Shown here: positions 44,304 to 52,118 of the stretch, piece by piece
Numbering within the stretch: position 1 is the first letter of the stretch
Layout of the letters: each line of letters opens with the position of its first letter
From: Cryptoclostridium sp036644995
GTDB taxonomy: Bacteria > Bacillota > Dehalobacteriia > UBA7702
Direction of reading: 5' to 3'
Assembly (NCBI GenBank): GCA_036644995.1
Contig: JAVXOZ010000001.1
Coordinates: 87,069 to 151,068 of the forward strand
DNA: 64,000 nucleotides
Notes under the pieces: model-generated
The model's database searches: none
Told to the model about the DNA's origin: nothing
The model's input: the letters and a program-made list of their open reading frames with translations, nothing else
Program-made: the position numbers and the translations under genes

Positions 44304-44884
44304 TGAGTGAAACCACAAATATTTTAATTGCCGGGGTTGGCGGTCAAGGCACGGTTTTAGCAGCAAAAATTCTATCTCGCTTACTTATAAAAAAAGGTTA
44401 CGATATTAAAGTATCCGAAATTCATGGTATGTCCCAAAGGGGCGGCAGTGTAATAACCCAGGTTCGCTTTGGCGAAAAGGTTTATTCACCTATTATTGCC
44501 CCGGGCACAGCAGATTATATTTTAGCATTTGAAAAAATGGAGGCAATTCGTGCCTTACCTTATTTAAAAAAGGGCGGCTACCTAATTGCCAATGAAAAAG
44601 AAATTAATCCCATGCCTGTAACCATGGGTAAAATTGCTTATCCCACAGATTTAGAAACCTTTATGAATGGACTGGATGCCCATGTTACCATTTTTAATGC
44701 TTATGCCATGGCTATGGCAGCGGGAAATCCCAAAGCCTTAAACATGGTGCTGTTGGGTGCTTGGACCAAGGCATTTGGCTTTTCCGAACAAGAGGGACTT
44801 GATGTTATCCGTGATAATGTTCCTCAAAAATTCTTGGCAGTAAATGAAAAAGGATTTAAAAAAGGCTATGAAGCCCTTAAATAA
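44303..44884 (+). CDS. iorB: Indolepyruvate:ferredoxin oxidoreductase, beta subunit
   Basis: 193 residues of the pyruvate/ketoisovalerate oxidoreductase gamma-type fold: ILIAGVGGQGTVLAAKILS at the N-terminus and HGMSQRGGSVITQVRFG. It completes the IorA catalytic complex. Translationally coupled to iorA (TAATG). Confidence 0.94.
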   Translation: MSETTNILIAGVGGQGTVLAAKILSRLLIKKGYDIKVSEIHGMSQRGGSVITQVRFGEKVYSPIIAPGTADYILAFEKMEAIRALPYLKKGGYLIANEKEINPMPVTMGKIAYPTDLETFMNGLDAHVTIFNAYAMAMAAGNPKALNMVLLGAWTKAFGFSEQEGLDVIRDNVPQKFLAVNEKGFKKGYEALK

Positions 44885-45149
44885 ACAAAAAAAAATCTAT
44901 CCTGCTTTTCAAGATGGGAAGAAGCTCCTTTGCTCTCTTTGTTTTTCCAAATTGGGAACCATAGAAAAATACGGTCACGATGATACAGGCTATTGGTTTA
45001 TTGCCTGCTGTGAGCAGTGCGGAGGAAAAATGCGGTGGTATCGCACAAATAGCGGCAAAACCATAGTTGAGGAGAAGGAAAAAGAAGATGGCACCTTTGA
45101 CCTTATAATGATAGATGGTGAATTAACTATGAAATGCCAAGAAGATTAA
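44868..45149 (+). CDS. Small cysteine-rich (zinc-ribbon-like) protein of unknown function
   Basis: 93 residues from ATG 44868, or 101 if started at ATG 44844; it overlaps iorB by 17 or 41 bases. CSLC near the N-terminus and CCEQCGG about 30 residues later could bind one zinc ion. The rest is polar with no membrane helix or signal. It is the last gene of the iorAB transcript, just before a terminator. I do not recognise a family; a link to IorAB is only by position. Confidence 0.6.
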   Translation: MKPLNKQKKIYPAFQDGKKLLCSLCFSKLGTIEKYGHDDTGYWFIACCEQCGGKMRWYRTNSGKTIVEEKEKEDGTFDLIMIDGELTMKCQED

Positions 45150-45191
45150 AATATTCATCAACACAATAACACTAACTTGTAAAATTAACTC

Positions 45192-45230
45192 AAAAGGTAC
45201 TTCGCTTTGGAAGTACCTTTTTATTTTTTT
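45192..45230 (+). terminator. Terminator of the iorAB operon
   Basis: AAAAGGTACTTC pairs with GAAGTACCTTTT around a 6-nt loop, followed by TTATTTTTTT. Confidence 0.87.
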
Positions 45231-45262
45231 CATTTCATATACTTTTTTATCTACCTTTAATG

Positions 45263-45271
45263 TGCTATAAT
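45263..45271 (+). promoter_or_regulatory. Extended -10 promoter of the flavoprotein gene
   Basis: TGCTATAAT (45263-45271) is a perfect extended -10; the -35 is weak. ATG 45304 follows GGAGG. Confidence 0.6.
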
Positions 45272-45303
45272 ATATCAATATCACAATTCAGGAGGCTTTT
45301 ATC

Positions 45304-45846
45304 ATGGCAAAAAGAATTTTAGTAATAACCGGCAGCCCCAAACCCAAGGGTAATACCAATACCTTGGCAGATGCTTTCATAGAAGGAGCTAAAGCCCAAG
45401 GCAATACTGTAACCAAAATTCATGTGGGAAGCAGCAATGTTCATGGCTGTAAAGATTGTAAATATTGCTTTAAGCACAATGGAGAATGTGTGCAAAAAGA
45501 CGATATGCAGGATATAATGCCCCATTTTTACAATGCAGATATGGTGGTTTTTTCCACTCCTGTATATTTTTTCGGTTTAACATCCCAGGTAAAATCCGTT
45601 ATAGATAGGCTTTATGCCTCAATGACAAAACCCCTACCCATTCAGGAAGCCATTTTTATGTCGGTAATGGGTGATACAAATATGGAAACCATGGTGCCCT
45701 CGGTTGCTAATTTTAAAGCAATTTGCGGTTATTTAAAATGGAATATTTCCGGAATAATTACCGCAGGAGGTATAAACGACCCCGGAGATATTGACAATAA
45801 GCCAATATTAGAAGAAGCCGAAGAATTAGGTCGCTCCATATCATAA
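45304..45846 (+). CDS. Flavodoxin-fold NAD(P)H-dependent FMN reductase / iron-sulfur flavoprotein-like
   Basis: 180 residues. The FMN phosphate-binding loop is ITGSPKPKGNTNTLADAF. The CKDCKYCFKHNGECVQKDD segment matches the cysteine pattern of iron-sulfur flavoproteins, which binds a 4Fe-4S cluster in methanogen and clostridial homologues. FSTPVYFFGLTSQVKSVIDRLY is the second FMN contact. It probably moves electrons or reduces quinones or oxygen species in an anaerobe. Monocistronic; downstream is the tandem repeat and assembly gap. Confidence 0.85.
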   Translation: MAKRILVITGSPKPKGNTNTLADAFIEGAKAQGNTVTKIHVGSSNVHGCKDCKYCFKHNGECVQKDDMQDIMPHFYNADMVVFSTPVYFFGLTSQVKSVIDRLYASMTKPLPIQEAIFMSVMGDTNMETMVPSVANFKAICGYLKWNISGIITAGGINDPGDIDNKPILEEAEELGRSIS

Positions 45847-45885
45847 ACTCCCTTTAAATTCAGGAAATCACAAAACACCTTATTC

Positions 45886-45948
45886 ACACTAACCACACTA
45901 ACCACACTAACCACACTAACCACACTAACCACACTAACCACACTAACC
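45886..45948. repeat. 9-bp tandem repeat (ACACTAACC), seven units, running into the assembly gap
   Basis: Seven perfect units fill 45886-45948 and the array is cut by the N run, so its true length is unknown. It has the same strand-asymmetric GT/CA character as the GGTTTA array at 3858. Confidence 0.93.
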
Positions 45949-46048
45949 NNNNNNNNNNNNNNNNNNNNNNNNNNNNNNNNNNNNNNNNNNNNNNNNNNNN
46001 NNNNNNNNNNNNNNNNNNNNNNNNNNNNNNNNNNNNNNNNNNNNNNNN
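45949..46048. other. Assembly gap of 100 N
   Basis: Exactly 100 unknown bases, a conventional placeholder. The tandem repeat at its left edge probably caused the break. Sequence right of the gap does not show the repeat. Confidence 0.98.
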
Positions 46049-46109
46049 ACATTTAATCAAAAATTAAAGCCACCCTCATCATCTGCATCATTGCCCAAGG
46101 AGAAATAAA

Positions 46110-46535
46110 ATGTATTTTATATGGCCTATGTTATTGGCTCTTGGCTCCAATATTTTTTATAATATTGTTGCTAAATCCACACCTCAACAAATTAATCCCT
46201 TTGCCTCATTATTTTTGGCATACTTGGTTGGTGCTATTTTTTCCCTTTTATTATATTTTTTTACTGCGGAAAATCAAAGCTTTCTCCAAGAAGTTAAAAT
46301 GATGAATTGGACCACCGTTGCCCTGGGCATTTGCGTGGTAGGCATTGAAACAGGTTATTTATTTATGTATAGAGCGGGTTGGCCCATTAGCTCTGCCTCG
46401 GTGGTGGCAAATATTCTTCTGGCAATAGCCTTACTCTTTGTGGGTATATTCCTTTATAAGGAAACCATATCTATTTACAAAATTATTGGCATTGCATTGT
46501 GTATAATCGGCTTAATATTCATCAATAAAAAGTAA
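46110..46535 (+). CDS. Small EamA/DMT-superfamily transporter (four-helix, EmrE-like size)
   Basis: 141 residues with four to five predicted membrane helices; AAGGAG precedes ATG 46110. The C-terminal LLFVGIFLYKETISIYKIIGIALCIIGLIFI (second half, split over residues ~108-138) is the usual end of an EamA repeat. Half-size members act as dimers. Substrate unknown. Its upstream region lies in the assembly gap. Confidence 0.75.
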   Translation: MYFIWPMLLALGSNIFYNIVAKSTPQQINPFASLFLAYLVGAIFSLLLYFFTAENQSFLQEVKMMNWTTVALGICVVGIETGYLFMYRAGWPISSASVVANILLAIALLFVGIFLYKETISIYKIIGIALCIIGLIFINKK

Positions 46536-46539
46536 ACAA

Positions 46540-46613
46540 AACCCAAAGCTTATATTTATGTGTTGCCATGGAATGGAGATTAACACATCATAAACATAAG
46601 CTTTGGGTTTTTT
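46540..46613. terminator. Bidirectional terminator between the transporter and the hydrolase pair
   Basis: AACCCAAAGCTTATATTTATG-like left arm (46540-46562) and the matching right arm (46583-46608) form a stem of more than 20 bp with one small bulge. T's follow on the plus strand and on the minus strand (GTTTACTTTTT). Confidence 0.8.
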
Positions 46614-46656
46614 TAATTATACTAAAATTGAATTTTAAAGATGTAAAACTGCACTT

Positions 46657-46926
46657 TTATTGAAAAAATGTGCCAAAAATAGTTGGCGATTTTATCACCT
46701 CTTGGATATAATCCGATATCTCATCAACTTTTGATTCAAATTCGTAAAACTTTTCTTCTTCAAAATTGGTTTCCAGTTCTTTTTTCATCACCATAGCACG
46801 AAAAATCATTAAGGAACCCTTGCGATAGCTATCATCAAATATTTGCCCTTGGAGATTTTCCAAAGTTGCAGTGTGAAACCGCAAATCCAATGCTATTTTT
46901 GTAAATTCGCTTTTATCAACTATCAT
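46657..46926 (-). CDS. Hypothetical 89-residue protein coupled to the hydrolase
   Basis: The ATG overlaps the hydrolase stop codon (ATGA), arguing for a real, coupled gene. The sequence is soluble, mixed helical, with an acidic stretch ETNFEEEKFYEFESKVDE that may form a coiled coil. No motif recognised. Function unknown. Confidence 0.6.
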   Translation of the reverse strand: MIVDKSEFTKIALDLRFHTATLENLQGQIFDDSYRKGSLMIFRAMVMKKELETNFEEEKFYEFESKVDEISDYIQEVIKSPTIFGTFFQ

Positions 46927-47861
46927 TTTTTCACCCTACTTACTTCTTTATTAAGCCATTGCAAAATAAACTCAAAAACTTCTTCACGCCGAATTTCATG
47001 GCAAAGCTCGTGGCGGCAATTAGGGAAAATTTTAGCTTCAACAGCACTAAAATCACGGCTTTTAAATTCTTTACACAAGGTGTTTATGCCATCTTCATAA
47101 GGCCCCAAGGGGTCTTCAGAACCCGATATAAAAATAATAGGCAAATCTTTTGGTGTTTTATCTATAACCACATCAGCATTGGCATATTTAACCAAGTAAA
47201 ATAAATCCTGAAAAGCAGAGGCTGTAAAAAATTTATTTCTTTTTTCATCATCAACTATATTTTGTTGGGCTTTTTTATCATAAGAAAGCCATGCCCAAAG
47301 GTGATTGGCATCTTTTATCTTTTTATTATAAGAGCCAAAACACAGCTTCATTAAAAGTTTGGAGCGATAGCGTTCCCCTTTAACTGCGGCTACTAATTTT
47401 GCCACAACAATTCCCAAATCTGCCAAAGGATTTTTCTTTCCTGTACCCATCACAATGGCACCTTGTGGTTTGGCGGTTACCAAAAAACAGCGTACAATAA
47501 AACTACCCATACTGTGCCCCATAACAAAATGAGGTACATTGGGAAATTTTTCATCTAATATATCATAAAAACAAGAGAAATCACCAATCAACTTTTTATA
47601 GCCTTCTGAATGTGCTATATAGCCCAAATCTTCCGAAGAAGATGCAGTATAACCGTGACCCAAATGATCACTATAACCTGCCACATAACCGTTTTGAGCC
47701 AACATTTCAAATAAATCCCCATATCTGGCACCATAATCGCTCATGCCGTGGGCAAATTGCAATATACCTTTTATTTCCCCTGATGGATAAAATACCTCGC
47801 CATATATAGTTTGCCCCGATTCTACCGAGGGAAATTTAACTTCTTCTCTTTTTATATTCAT
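46923..47861 (-). CDS. Alpha/beta hydrolase, monoacylglycerol-lipase/lysophospholipase type
   Basis: 312 residues. Oxyanion region LQFAHGMSDYGARYG, nucleophile elbow GHSMGS, acid ISGSEDPLGPYEDG and histidine FPNCRHELCHE make a complete catalytic triad. This is the serine aminopeptidase S33/PldB-type fold; lysophospholipids or monoacylglycerols are the usual substrates. No signal peptide. Followed by a coupled small gene of unknown function. Confidence 0.86.
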   Translation of the reverse strand: MNIKREEVKFPSVESGQTIYGEVFYPSGEIKGILQFAHGMSDYGARYGDLFEMLAQNGYVAGYSDHLGHGYTASSSEDLGYIAHSEGYKKLIGDFSCFYDILDEKFPNVPHFVMGHSMGSFIVRCFLVTAKPQGAIVMGTGKKNPLADLGIVVAKLVAAVKGERYRSKLLMKLCFGSYNKKIKDANHLWAWLSYDKKAQQNIVDDEKRNKFFTASAFQDLFYLVKYANADVVIDKTPKDLPIIFISGSEDPLGPYEDGINTLCKEFKSRDFSAVEAKIFPNCRHELCHEIRREEVFEFILQWLNKEVSRVKK

Positions 47862-47980
47862 AATTCACCTTATTAAACAATCTACTTTATTGTACTTTAT
47901 TTTATTCTATCCGATTTTTTCTTTATTTTCAAGGTAATAATTTACAATCAAAATAAAAACGGTATTATATTTACCCAACC
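47862..47980. other. AT-rich spacer between divergent genes
   Basis: Nothing recognisable apart from AT-rich sequence. The promoter and riboswitch for the plus-strand gene follow it. Confidence 0.5.
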
Positions 47981-48009
47981 TTGACAATATATGGTTTTTT
48001 TGAGATAAT
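47981..48009 (+). promoter_or_regulatory. Sigma-A promoter of the riboswitch-controlled flavoprotein gene
   Basis: TTGACA (47981-47986), 17-bp spacer, GATAAT (48004-48009). The start point near 48016 leaves a structured leader of about 170 nt. Confidence 0.78.
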
Positions 48010-48025
48010 GAATATGCTGACTTTA

Positions 48026-48157
48026 GCTTATATAAATTCAAAAATGCTGGAATGTTTCTACCAACTTGCTTTAAGTATACTAAACAATATACTTTAATAG
48101 TTGACTATAAGCCCATTTATGGGGATAGTTGTATCTATTTTTAGCAAGTGTTTTTTT
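48026..48157 (+). promoter_or_regulatory. Purine-riboswitch-like leader with terminator
   Basis: The three-way-junction core of purine riboswitches is visible. P1 is GCTTATA/TATAAGC (48026-48032/48106-48112). J2/3 is TGTTTCTACC (48053-48062), holding the conserved GTTTCTACC. J3/1 is GAC directly before P1', with C at the base that pairs with guanine. P2 is very short (ATTC/GAAT, 48036-48039/48050-48053) with a 10-nt loop. P3 is long (AACT/AGTT, then TTAAGTATA/TATACTTTAA). The kissing loops L2/L3 are not obvious, so this is a divergent member or variant class. ACTTGCT (48064-48070) can instead pair with AGCAAGT (48143-48149) followed by GTTTTTTT, a terminator that competes with P3. Ligand binding would then prevent termination. 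Confidence 0.7.
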
Positions 48158-48188
48158 ATGCCTTAATATAGATTGAAGGGATGTTTTT

Positions 48189-49583
48189 ATGAATTACGAT
48201 GTTATTATAATAGGGGCAGGTCCTGCCGGAATATTTACCGCCTTGGAATTGGTAAAAAATGGCAGTACCAAAAAAATAGTCATGGTTGAAAAGGGCAAAC
48301 CCATTGAAAACCGCAGCTGCCCAAAAAGTAAAACTAAAAAATGTATGAATTGCCGGCCTTATTGCGGCATTACCACAGGATTTTCCGGTGCCGGTGCTTT
48401 TTCTGATGGAAAGCTATCTTTAAGCCGTGAAGTGGGCGGGGATTTACCTGCCCTAATTGGTGAAGATTTTGCCCAAGAATTAATTAAATATACCGATGGA
48501 ATTTATTTGGAATTTGGGGCGGAAAGCAAGGTTGAAGGCTTAAATCAAGGCAACAAAATCAAGGAAATCCGCAAAAAAGCCATACAAGCAGGGTTAAAAC
48601 TGGTGGATTGTCCCATTCGTCATTTGGGCACGGAAAAAGCCCAAGAAATCTACTTAAAAATTGAACAATATTTACTGGCAAACGGTGTTGATATTCTTTT
48701 TGACTATACTTGCCGCAATTTAATTTTAGAAAATGAAGAATGTAAAGGCGTTATTTTAGCCAACAATAAAACTCAGGAAGAAAAAACAATAATGGGTAAA
48801 AACATAGTGGTGGCAACAGGGAGAAAAGGTGCAGACTGGCTGGAAAAAATCTGTGAAGAACACCACATTGCCCACCAACCCGGTGTAGTTGATATAGGGG
48901 TACGCATTGAAGTACGTAACGAAATAATGGAAGATGTAAACAATGTGCTTTACGAATCCAAGCTTATTGGCTACCCCAAACCATTTAAAAATAAAGTGCG
49001 TACCTTTTGCCAAAATCCCGGCGGCTTTGTAAGCCAAGAAAATTATGACAACGATTTAGCCGTGGTAAACGGACATTCCTATAAGGATTTAAAATCCGGC
49101 AACACCAATTTGGCAATTCTTTGTTCCAGTGAATTTTCCGAACCTTTCAATCAGCCCATAGCTTACGCTCAAAAAGTTGGGGAGCTCACCAATATGCTGG
49201 GGAACGGCAAAATTTTGGTACAACGCTATGGAGATATTTTAGATGGCAAACGCACCTGGGAAAAGGAACTTAGTCAATCCAATGTGATTCCTACATTACC
49301 CGATGCAGTGGCAGGTGACATCACCTCAGCTATGCCATACCGTGCTATGCTCAATATAATTAATTTTATTCAAGCTGTGGATCACGTAGTTCCCGGTTTT
49401 GCCTCGGTGGAAACCTTGCTTTATTCACCTGAACTAAAATTTTATAGTAACAAAATAAAAATGGATGAAAATTTCAATACCAATATTAAAAATCTATATT
49501 GTTTAGGTGATTCCAGTGGCTGGACAAGAGGATTAATGATGGCTTCTGTGATGGGTGTGCACATGGCAAGAAATTTGGTTTAA
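48189..49583 (+). CDS. FAD-dependent oxidoreductase, COG2509 type
   Basis: 464 residues; GAAGGGA precedes ATG 48189. The N-terminal Rossmann FAD-binding motif is YDVIIIGAGPAGIFTALEL. Next come a cysteine-rich segment CPKSKTKKCMNCRPYCGITTGFSGAGAFSDGKLS and the C-terminal FAD motif NLYCLGDSSGWTRGLMMASVMG. It fits the uncharacterised COG2509 dehydrogenases of Firmicutes. The cysteines could hold a metal or disulfide. Control by a purine-riboswitch-like leader suggests a role tied to purine metabolism (inference). Single-gene unit. Confidence 0.85.
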   Translation: MNYDVIIIGAGPAGIFTALELVKNGSTKKIVMVEKGKPIENRSCPKSKTKKCMNCRPYCGITTGFSGAGAFSDGKLSLSREVGGDLPALIGEDFAQELIKYTDGIYLEFGAESKVEGLNQGNKIKEIRKKAIQAGLKLVDCPIRHLGTEKAQEIYLKIEQYLLANGVDILFDYTCRNLILENEECKGVILANNKTQEEKTIMGKNIVVATGRKGADWLEKICEEHHIAHQPGVVDIGVRIEVRNEIMEDVNNVLYESKLIGYPKPFKNKVRTFCQNPGGFVSQENYDNDLAVVNGHSYKDLKSGNTNLAILCSSEFSEPFNQPIAYAQKVGELTNMLGNGKILVQRYGDILDGKRTWEKELSQSNVIPTLPDAVAGDITSAMPYRAMLNIINFIQAVDHVVPGFASVETLLYSPELKFYSNKIKMDENFNTNIKNLYCLGDSSGWTRGLMMASVMGVHMARNLV

Positions 49584-49709
49584 CAGCAATAGATTAATTC
49601 AGATATTAAGCACAAAGCTGTAATACTTAAAAATAAATAACACTGCTTCTTTTTGAATTATACACAAGTAACCGCAGTTTACATATTTTGAAACTTCATA
49701 TAAATAACA

Positions 49710-49748
49710 AACCCGATTTAGCAATGAACCATGCTAAATCGGGTTTTA
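49710..49748. terminator. Bidirectional terminator
   Basis: AACCCGATTTAGC (49710-49722) pairs with GCTAAATCGGGTT (49733-49745); T's on the plus strand and, reversed, on the minus strand. It serves the flavoprotein gene and the convergent glycosylase. Confidence 0.85.
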
Positions 49749-49750
49749 TT

Positions 49751-50236
49751 TTACTTTATTTTTTCCCATTCTGTAATTAATTCCGCCATTGAAAAACGGC
49801 GATTCGCAGGAGAAGTAGAAGCCAAGGCTTGTGCCTTTATTTTTATTTTTGGGTAAATGTATTTATCATAAAGCTCTTTGGCTTTTTTGCCATTGGTGTA
49901 AATAGCTTCTATTTTACCATTTTTTAAAATGCTGGTTAAATCATTAACCACAGGTGCAGAAATGCTACTATCCGCAGAACCTACAATTTCGCAGCTTGCC
50001 AAAACATCCCATAAAGCGATATTATGCTCTAAAAGGAAGGCTTTTTTCTCCTCAATATTTTGAGGAATATCCGCCCTGAAAACAACCGCAAGTAACTGCC
50101 AAAATCTGTTTTGAGGATGCCCATAATAAAACTCATTGGCTCGGGATTTAACCGAAGGAAATGTGCCTAAAATCAGTATCCGTGAATCTTTATCATATAT
50201 CGGTGCAAAGGGATGATTTAATGCTTCTTTTTTCAT
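49751..50236 (-). CDS. DNA-deoxyinosine glycosylase (uracil-DNA glycosylase superfamily)
   Basis: 161 residues from ATG 50236 (MKKEALNHPFAPIYD). Motifs ILGTFPSVKSR and STSPANRRFS flank the UDG fold, as in hypoxanthine/deoxyinosine glycosylases, with FYYGHPQNRFW between them. It removes deaminated purines from DNA. The frame runs upstream to 50317 but a TATAAT sits only 6 nt before this ATG, so the transcript should begin at or next to the start codon (leaderless). Confidence 0.85.
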   Translation of the reverse strand: MKKEALNHPFAPIYDKDSRILILGTFPSVKSRANEFYYGHPQNRFWQLLAVVFRADIPQNIEEKKAFLLEHNIALWDVLASCEIVGSADSSISAPVVNDLTSILKNGKIEAIYTNGKKAKELYDKYIYPKIKIKAQALASTSPANRRFSMAELITEWEKIK

Positions 50237-50242
50237 GAGATA

Positions 50243-50251
50243 ATTATACCA
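50243..50251 (-). promoter_or_regulatory. Extended -10 promoter giving a leaderless mRNA
   Basis: On the minus strand TGGTATAAT (50251-50243) is followed 6 nt later by ATG 50236. The transcription start should coincide with the start codon. No Shine-Dalgarno site is present. Confidence 0.6.
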
Positions 50252-50375
50252 CAAAATAGCAATATGCAACAGCAATCTGAAACCCCGAATTTTTGCAGCT
50301 GTTTTATTTGCCAACATTAATTATTTTTATTTATCAAAAGTACATTTATTATTAAAATTAGTATTTTCGCTAAAA

Positions 50376-51125
50376 TTAGCCACCAATCCAATAATTTAGC
50401 ACCGCCGCAAATTCCCGAAAATACACCACAGGTGCCATATACCAAGAAAGTCCGGCATGATAATGGGTGGCATTAAGCCCTTGATCCTCTGCTATTTGCC
50501 CTGCTCTGTAAATATGAAAAGCATTGGTAACATAGGCAACGGAATATTTTTCACCAAATTTATCATCTAAAATCTTTTTGGCATTACCAAAATTTTTAGC
50601 TGTACTGGTGGATTTATCTTCTTCTATTATTTGGGCTGTGGGCACACCTTTAGCTACTAAATATTTAGCCATGGCTTGGGCTTCGGGCACTGTTTCTTGG
50701 GGACCTTGCCCACCTGTAACCACAATTAAAGAATTGGGATTTCTTTGCCAATAATCATAGGCAGCATTCAAACGCTGAGCCAAAGTAAGGCTAACCCTAT
50801 CCCCACGCAAACCTGCACCCAGCACTATAACCGCATCTTCATCCGCAGAAACATTATCTACATTGCCATAAATTGCCAAAAAGCCAATGGTAGCAAAAAG
50901 AAAAATCAATAAACCATAGCCAATATAGCGAATAATTAAAAGCACACCCGAGGACATAAAACCATTGATTTGCTCAAAAAACACACCATAACTAATGAAA
51001 AATAAACCCATGAACACCGTTAATATCCAGCCAGCATTAAAGTTTGACATAAAAGCCAAAACCACTATTTCTAAAACAAAAAGGCTTCCCAGCACTATCA
51101 TCAAGGTTCGTAAGAGCATTTTCAT
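50376..51125 (-). CDS. DUF218/YdcF-family membrane protein
   Basis: 249 residues; GGGAGG precedes ATG 51125. Three to four N-terminal membrane helices (to ~85), then the DUF218 domain: DAVIVLGAGLRGDRVSLTLAQRL, IVVTGGQGPQETVPEAQAMAKYL, DKSTSTAKNFGNAKKI, YVTNAFHIYRA. Relatives (SanA, YdcF, ElyC) affect envelope integrity; the reaction is not established. Monocistronic. Confidence 0.85.
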   Translation of the reverse strand: MKMLLRTLMIVLGSLFVLEIVVLAFMSNFNAGWILTVFMGLFFISYGVFFEQINGFMSSGVLLIIRYIGYGLLIFLFATIGFLAIYGNVDNVSADEDAVIVLGAGLRGDRVSLTLAQRLNAAYDYWQRNPNSLIVVTGGQGPQETVPEAQAMAKYLVAKGVPTAQIIEEDKSTSTAKNFGNAKKILDDKFGEKYSVAYVTNAFHIYRAGQIAEDQGLNATHYHAGLSWYMAPVVYFREFAAVLNYWIGG

Positions 51126-51175
51126 ATAGTCCTCCCTGTTAATAAGCAGTGGTATTCGGCATATTTTACACTCTG

Positions 51176-51925
51176 TTAATCAAGCTGTTCTAAAATTTCA
51201 TCACTTATTTCAAAATTACTGTAAGCATTTTGCACATCATCCTGATCATCCAATGCCTCAAATAAATTAATAACTTTTTGGGCATCCTCCAAGGATTCCA
51301 CAGCCACGGTATTTTTGGGAATACGGGTTACCTCAGCTTCATCCATATCCACATTGGCATCCACAAGACCAAGACGTACATTTTCCAATTCTTCGGGTTT
51401 GGTAATAACTTCACCTATGCCATCTTCAAAGGTTACATCTTCTGCCCCTGCGTCCAATGCTGCCATCATCACATCGTCCTCATCTTTGCCTTCCATGGGA
51501 ACGGTAATGCGGCCTACCCTATCAAACATCCAAGCAACGCAGCCTGTTTCACCTAAATTGCCGCCGTTTCTGGAAAATAAATAGCGAATTTCACTGGCTG
51601 TACGATTGCGGTTGTCCGTCATAATTTCTAAAAGAATGGCAGTACCTGCCGGTCCGTAACCTTCGTATACTATTTCATCATATTTGGTATCCCCATCGCC
51701 ACCTGCTGCTTTTTGAATGCAGCGATTGATATTATCATTGGGCATATTTGCAGCTTTAGCCTTTTGAATCATCAATTTCAAACGGAAATTGCCGTCGGGG
51801 TCTGCCCCGCCTTGTTGTACTGCAACTATGATTTCACGAGATATTTTTGTGAAAGCTTTACCTCGTTCCGCATCTACTTTGCCCTTTTTTCTTTTGATAT
51901 TAGCCCATTTTGAATGACCACTCAT
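51176..51925 (-). CDS. YebC/PmpR-family protein
   Basis: 249 residues with the hallmark N-terminus SGHSKWANIKRKKGKVDAERGK and internal YEGYGPAGTAILLE. Family members are reported as transcription regulators and as factors that relieve ribosome stalling. GGAGG precedes ATG 51925. Stands alone, with 193 bp of non-coding sequence upstream towards mnmA. Confidence 0.93.
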   Translation of the reverse strand: MSGHSKWANIKRKKGKVDAERGKAFTKISREIIVAVQQGGADPDGNFRLKLMIQKAKAANMPNDNINRCIQKAAGGDGDTKYDEIVYEGYGPAGTAILLEIMTDNRNRTASEIRYLFSRNGGNLGETGCVAWMFDRVGRITVPMEGKDEDDVMMAALDAGAEDVTFEDGIGEVITKPEELENVRLGLVDANVDMDEAEVTRIPKNTVAVESLEDAQKVINLFEALDDQDDVQNAYSNFEISDEILEQLD

Positions 51926-52118
51926 CTATTTTATCCTCCTATTCATGGTTTCAATTATATTTACGCAAAATGCGTGAAAAATCGCTTAAATAGTTTACCA
52001 TAAAACACCATCACTGTCAAAAAACCCACAGCAAAGAATTGAAAATATTTTATGGTTTTAGCCATTAATTTAGAATATTGTAAATTTTCATAGAAATTCT
52101 ATATGTCTATTATATTTT

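Noticed and set aside
45729..46052. Minus-strand ORF containing VSV repeats and unknown residues
   Set aside because: It is an artefact of the 9-bp repeat and the N gap, antisense to the flavoprotein gene.
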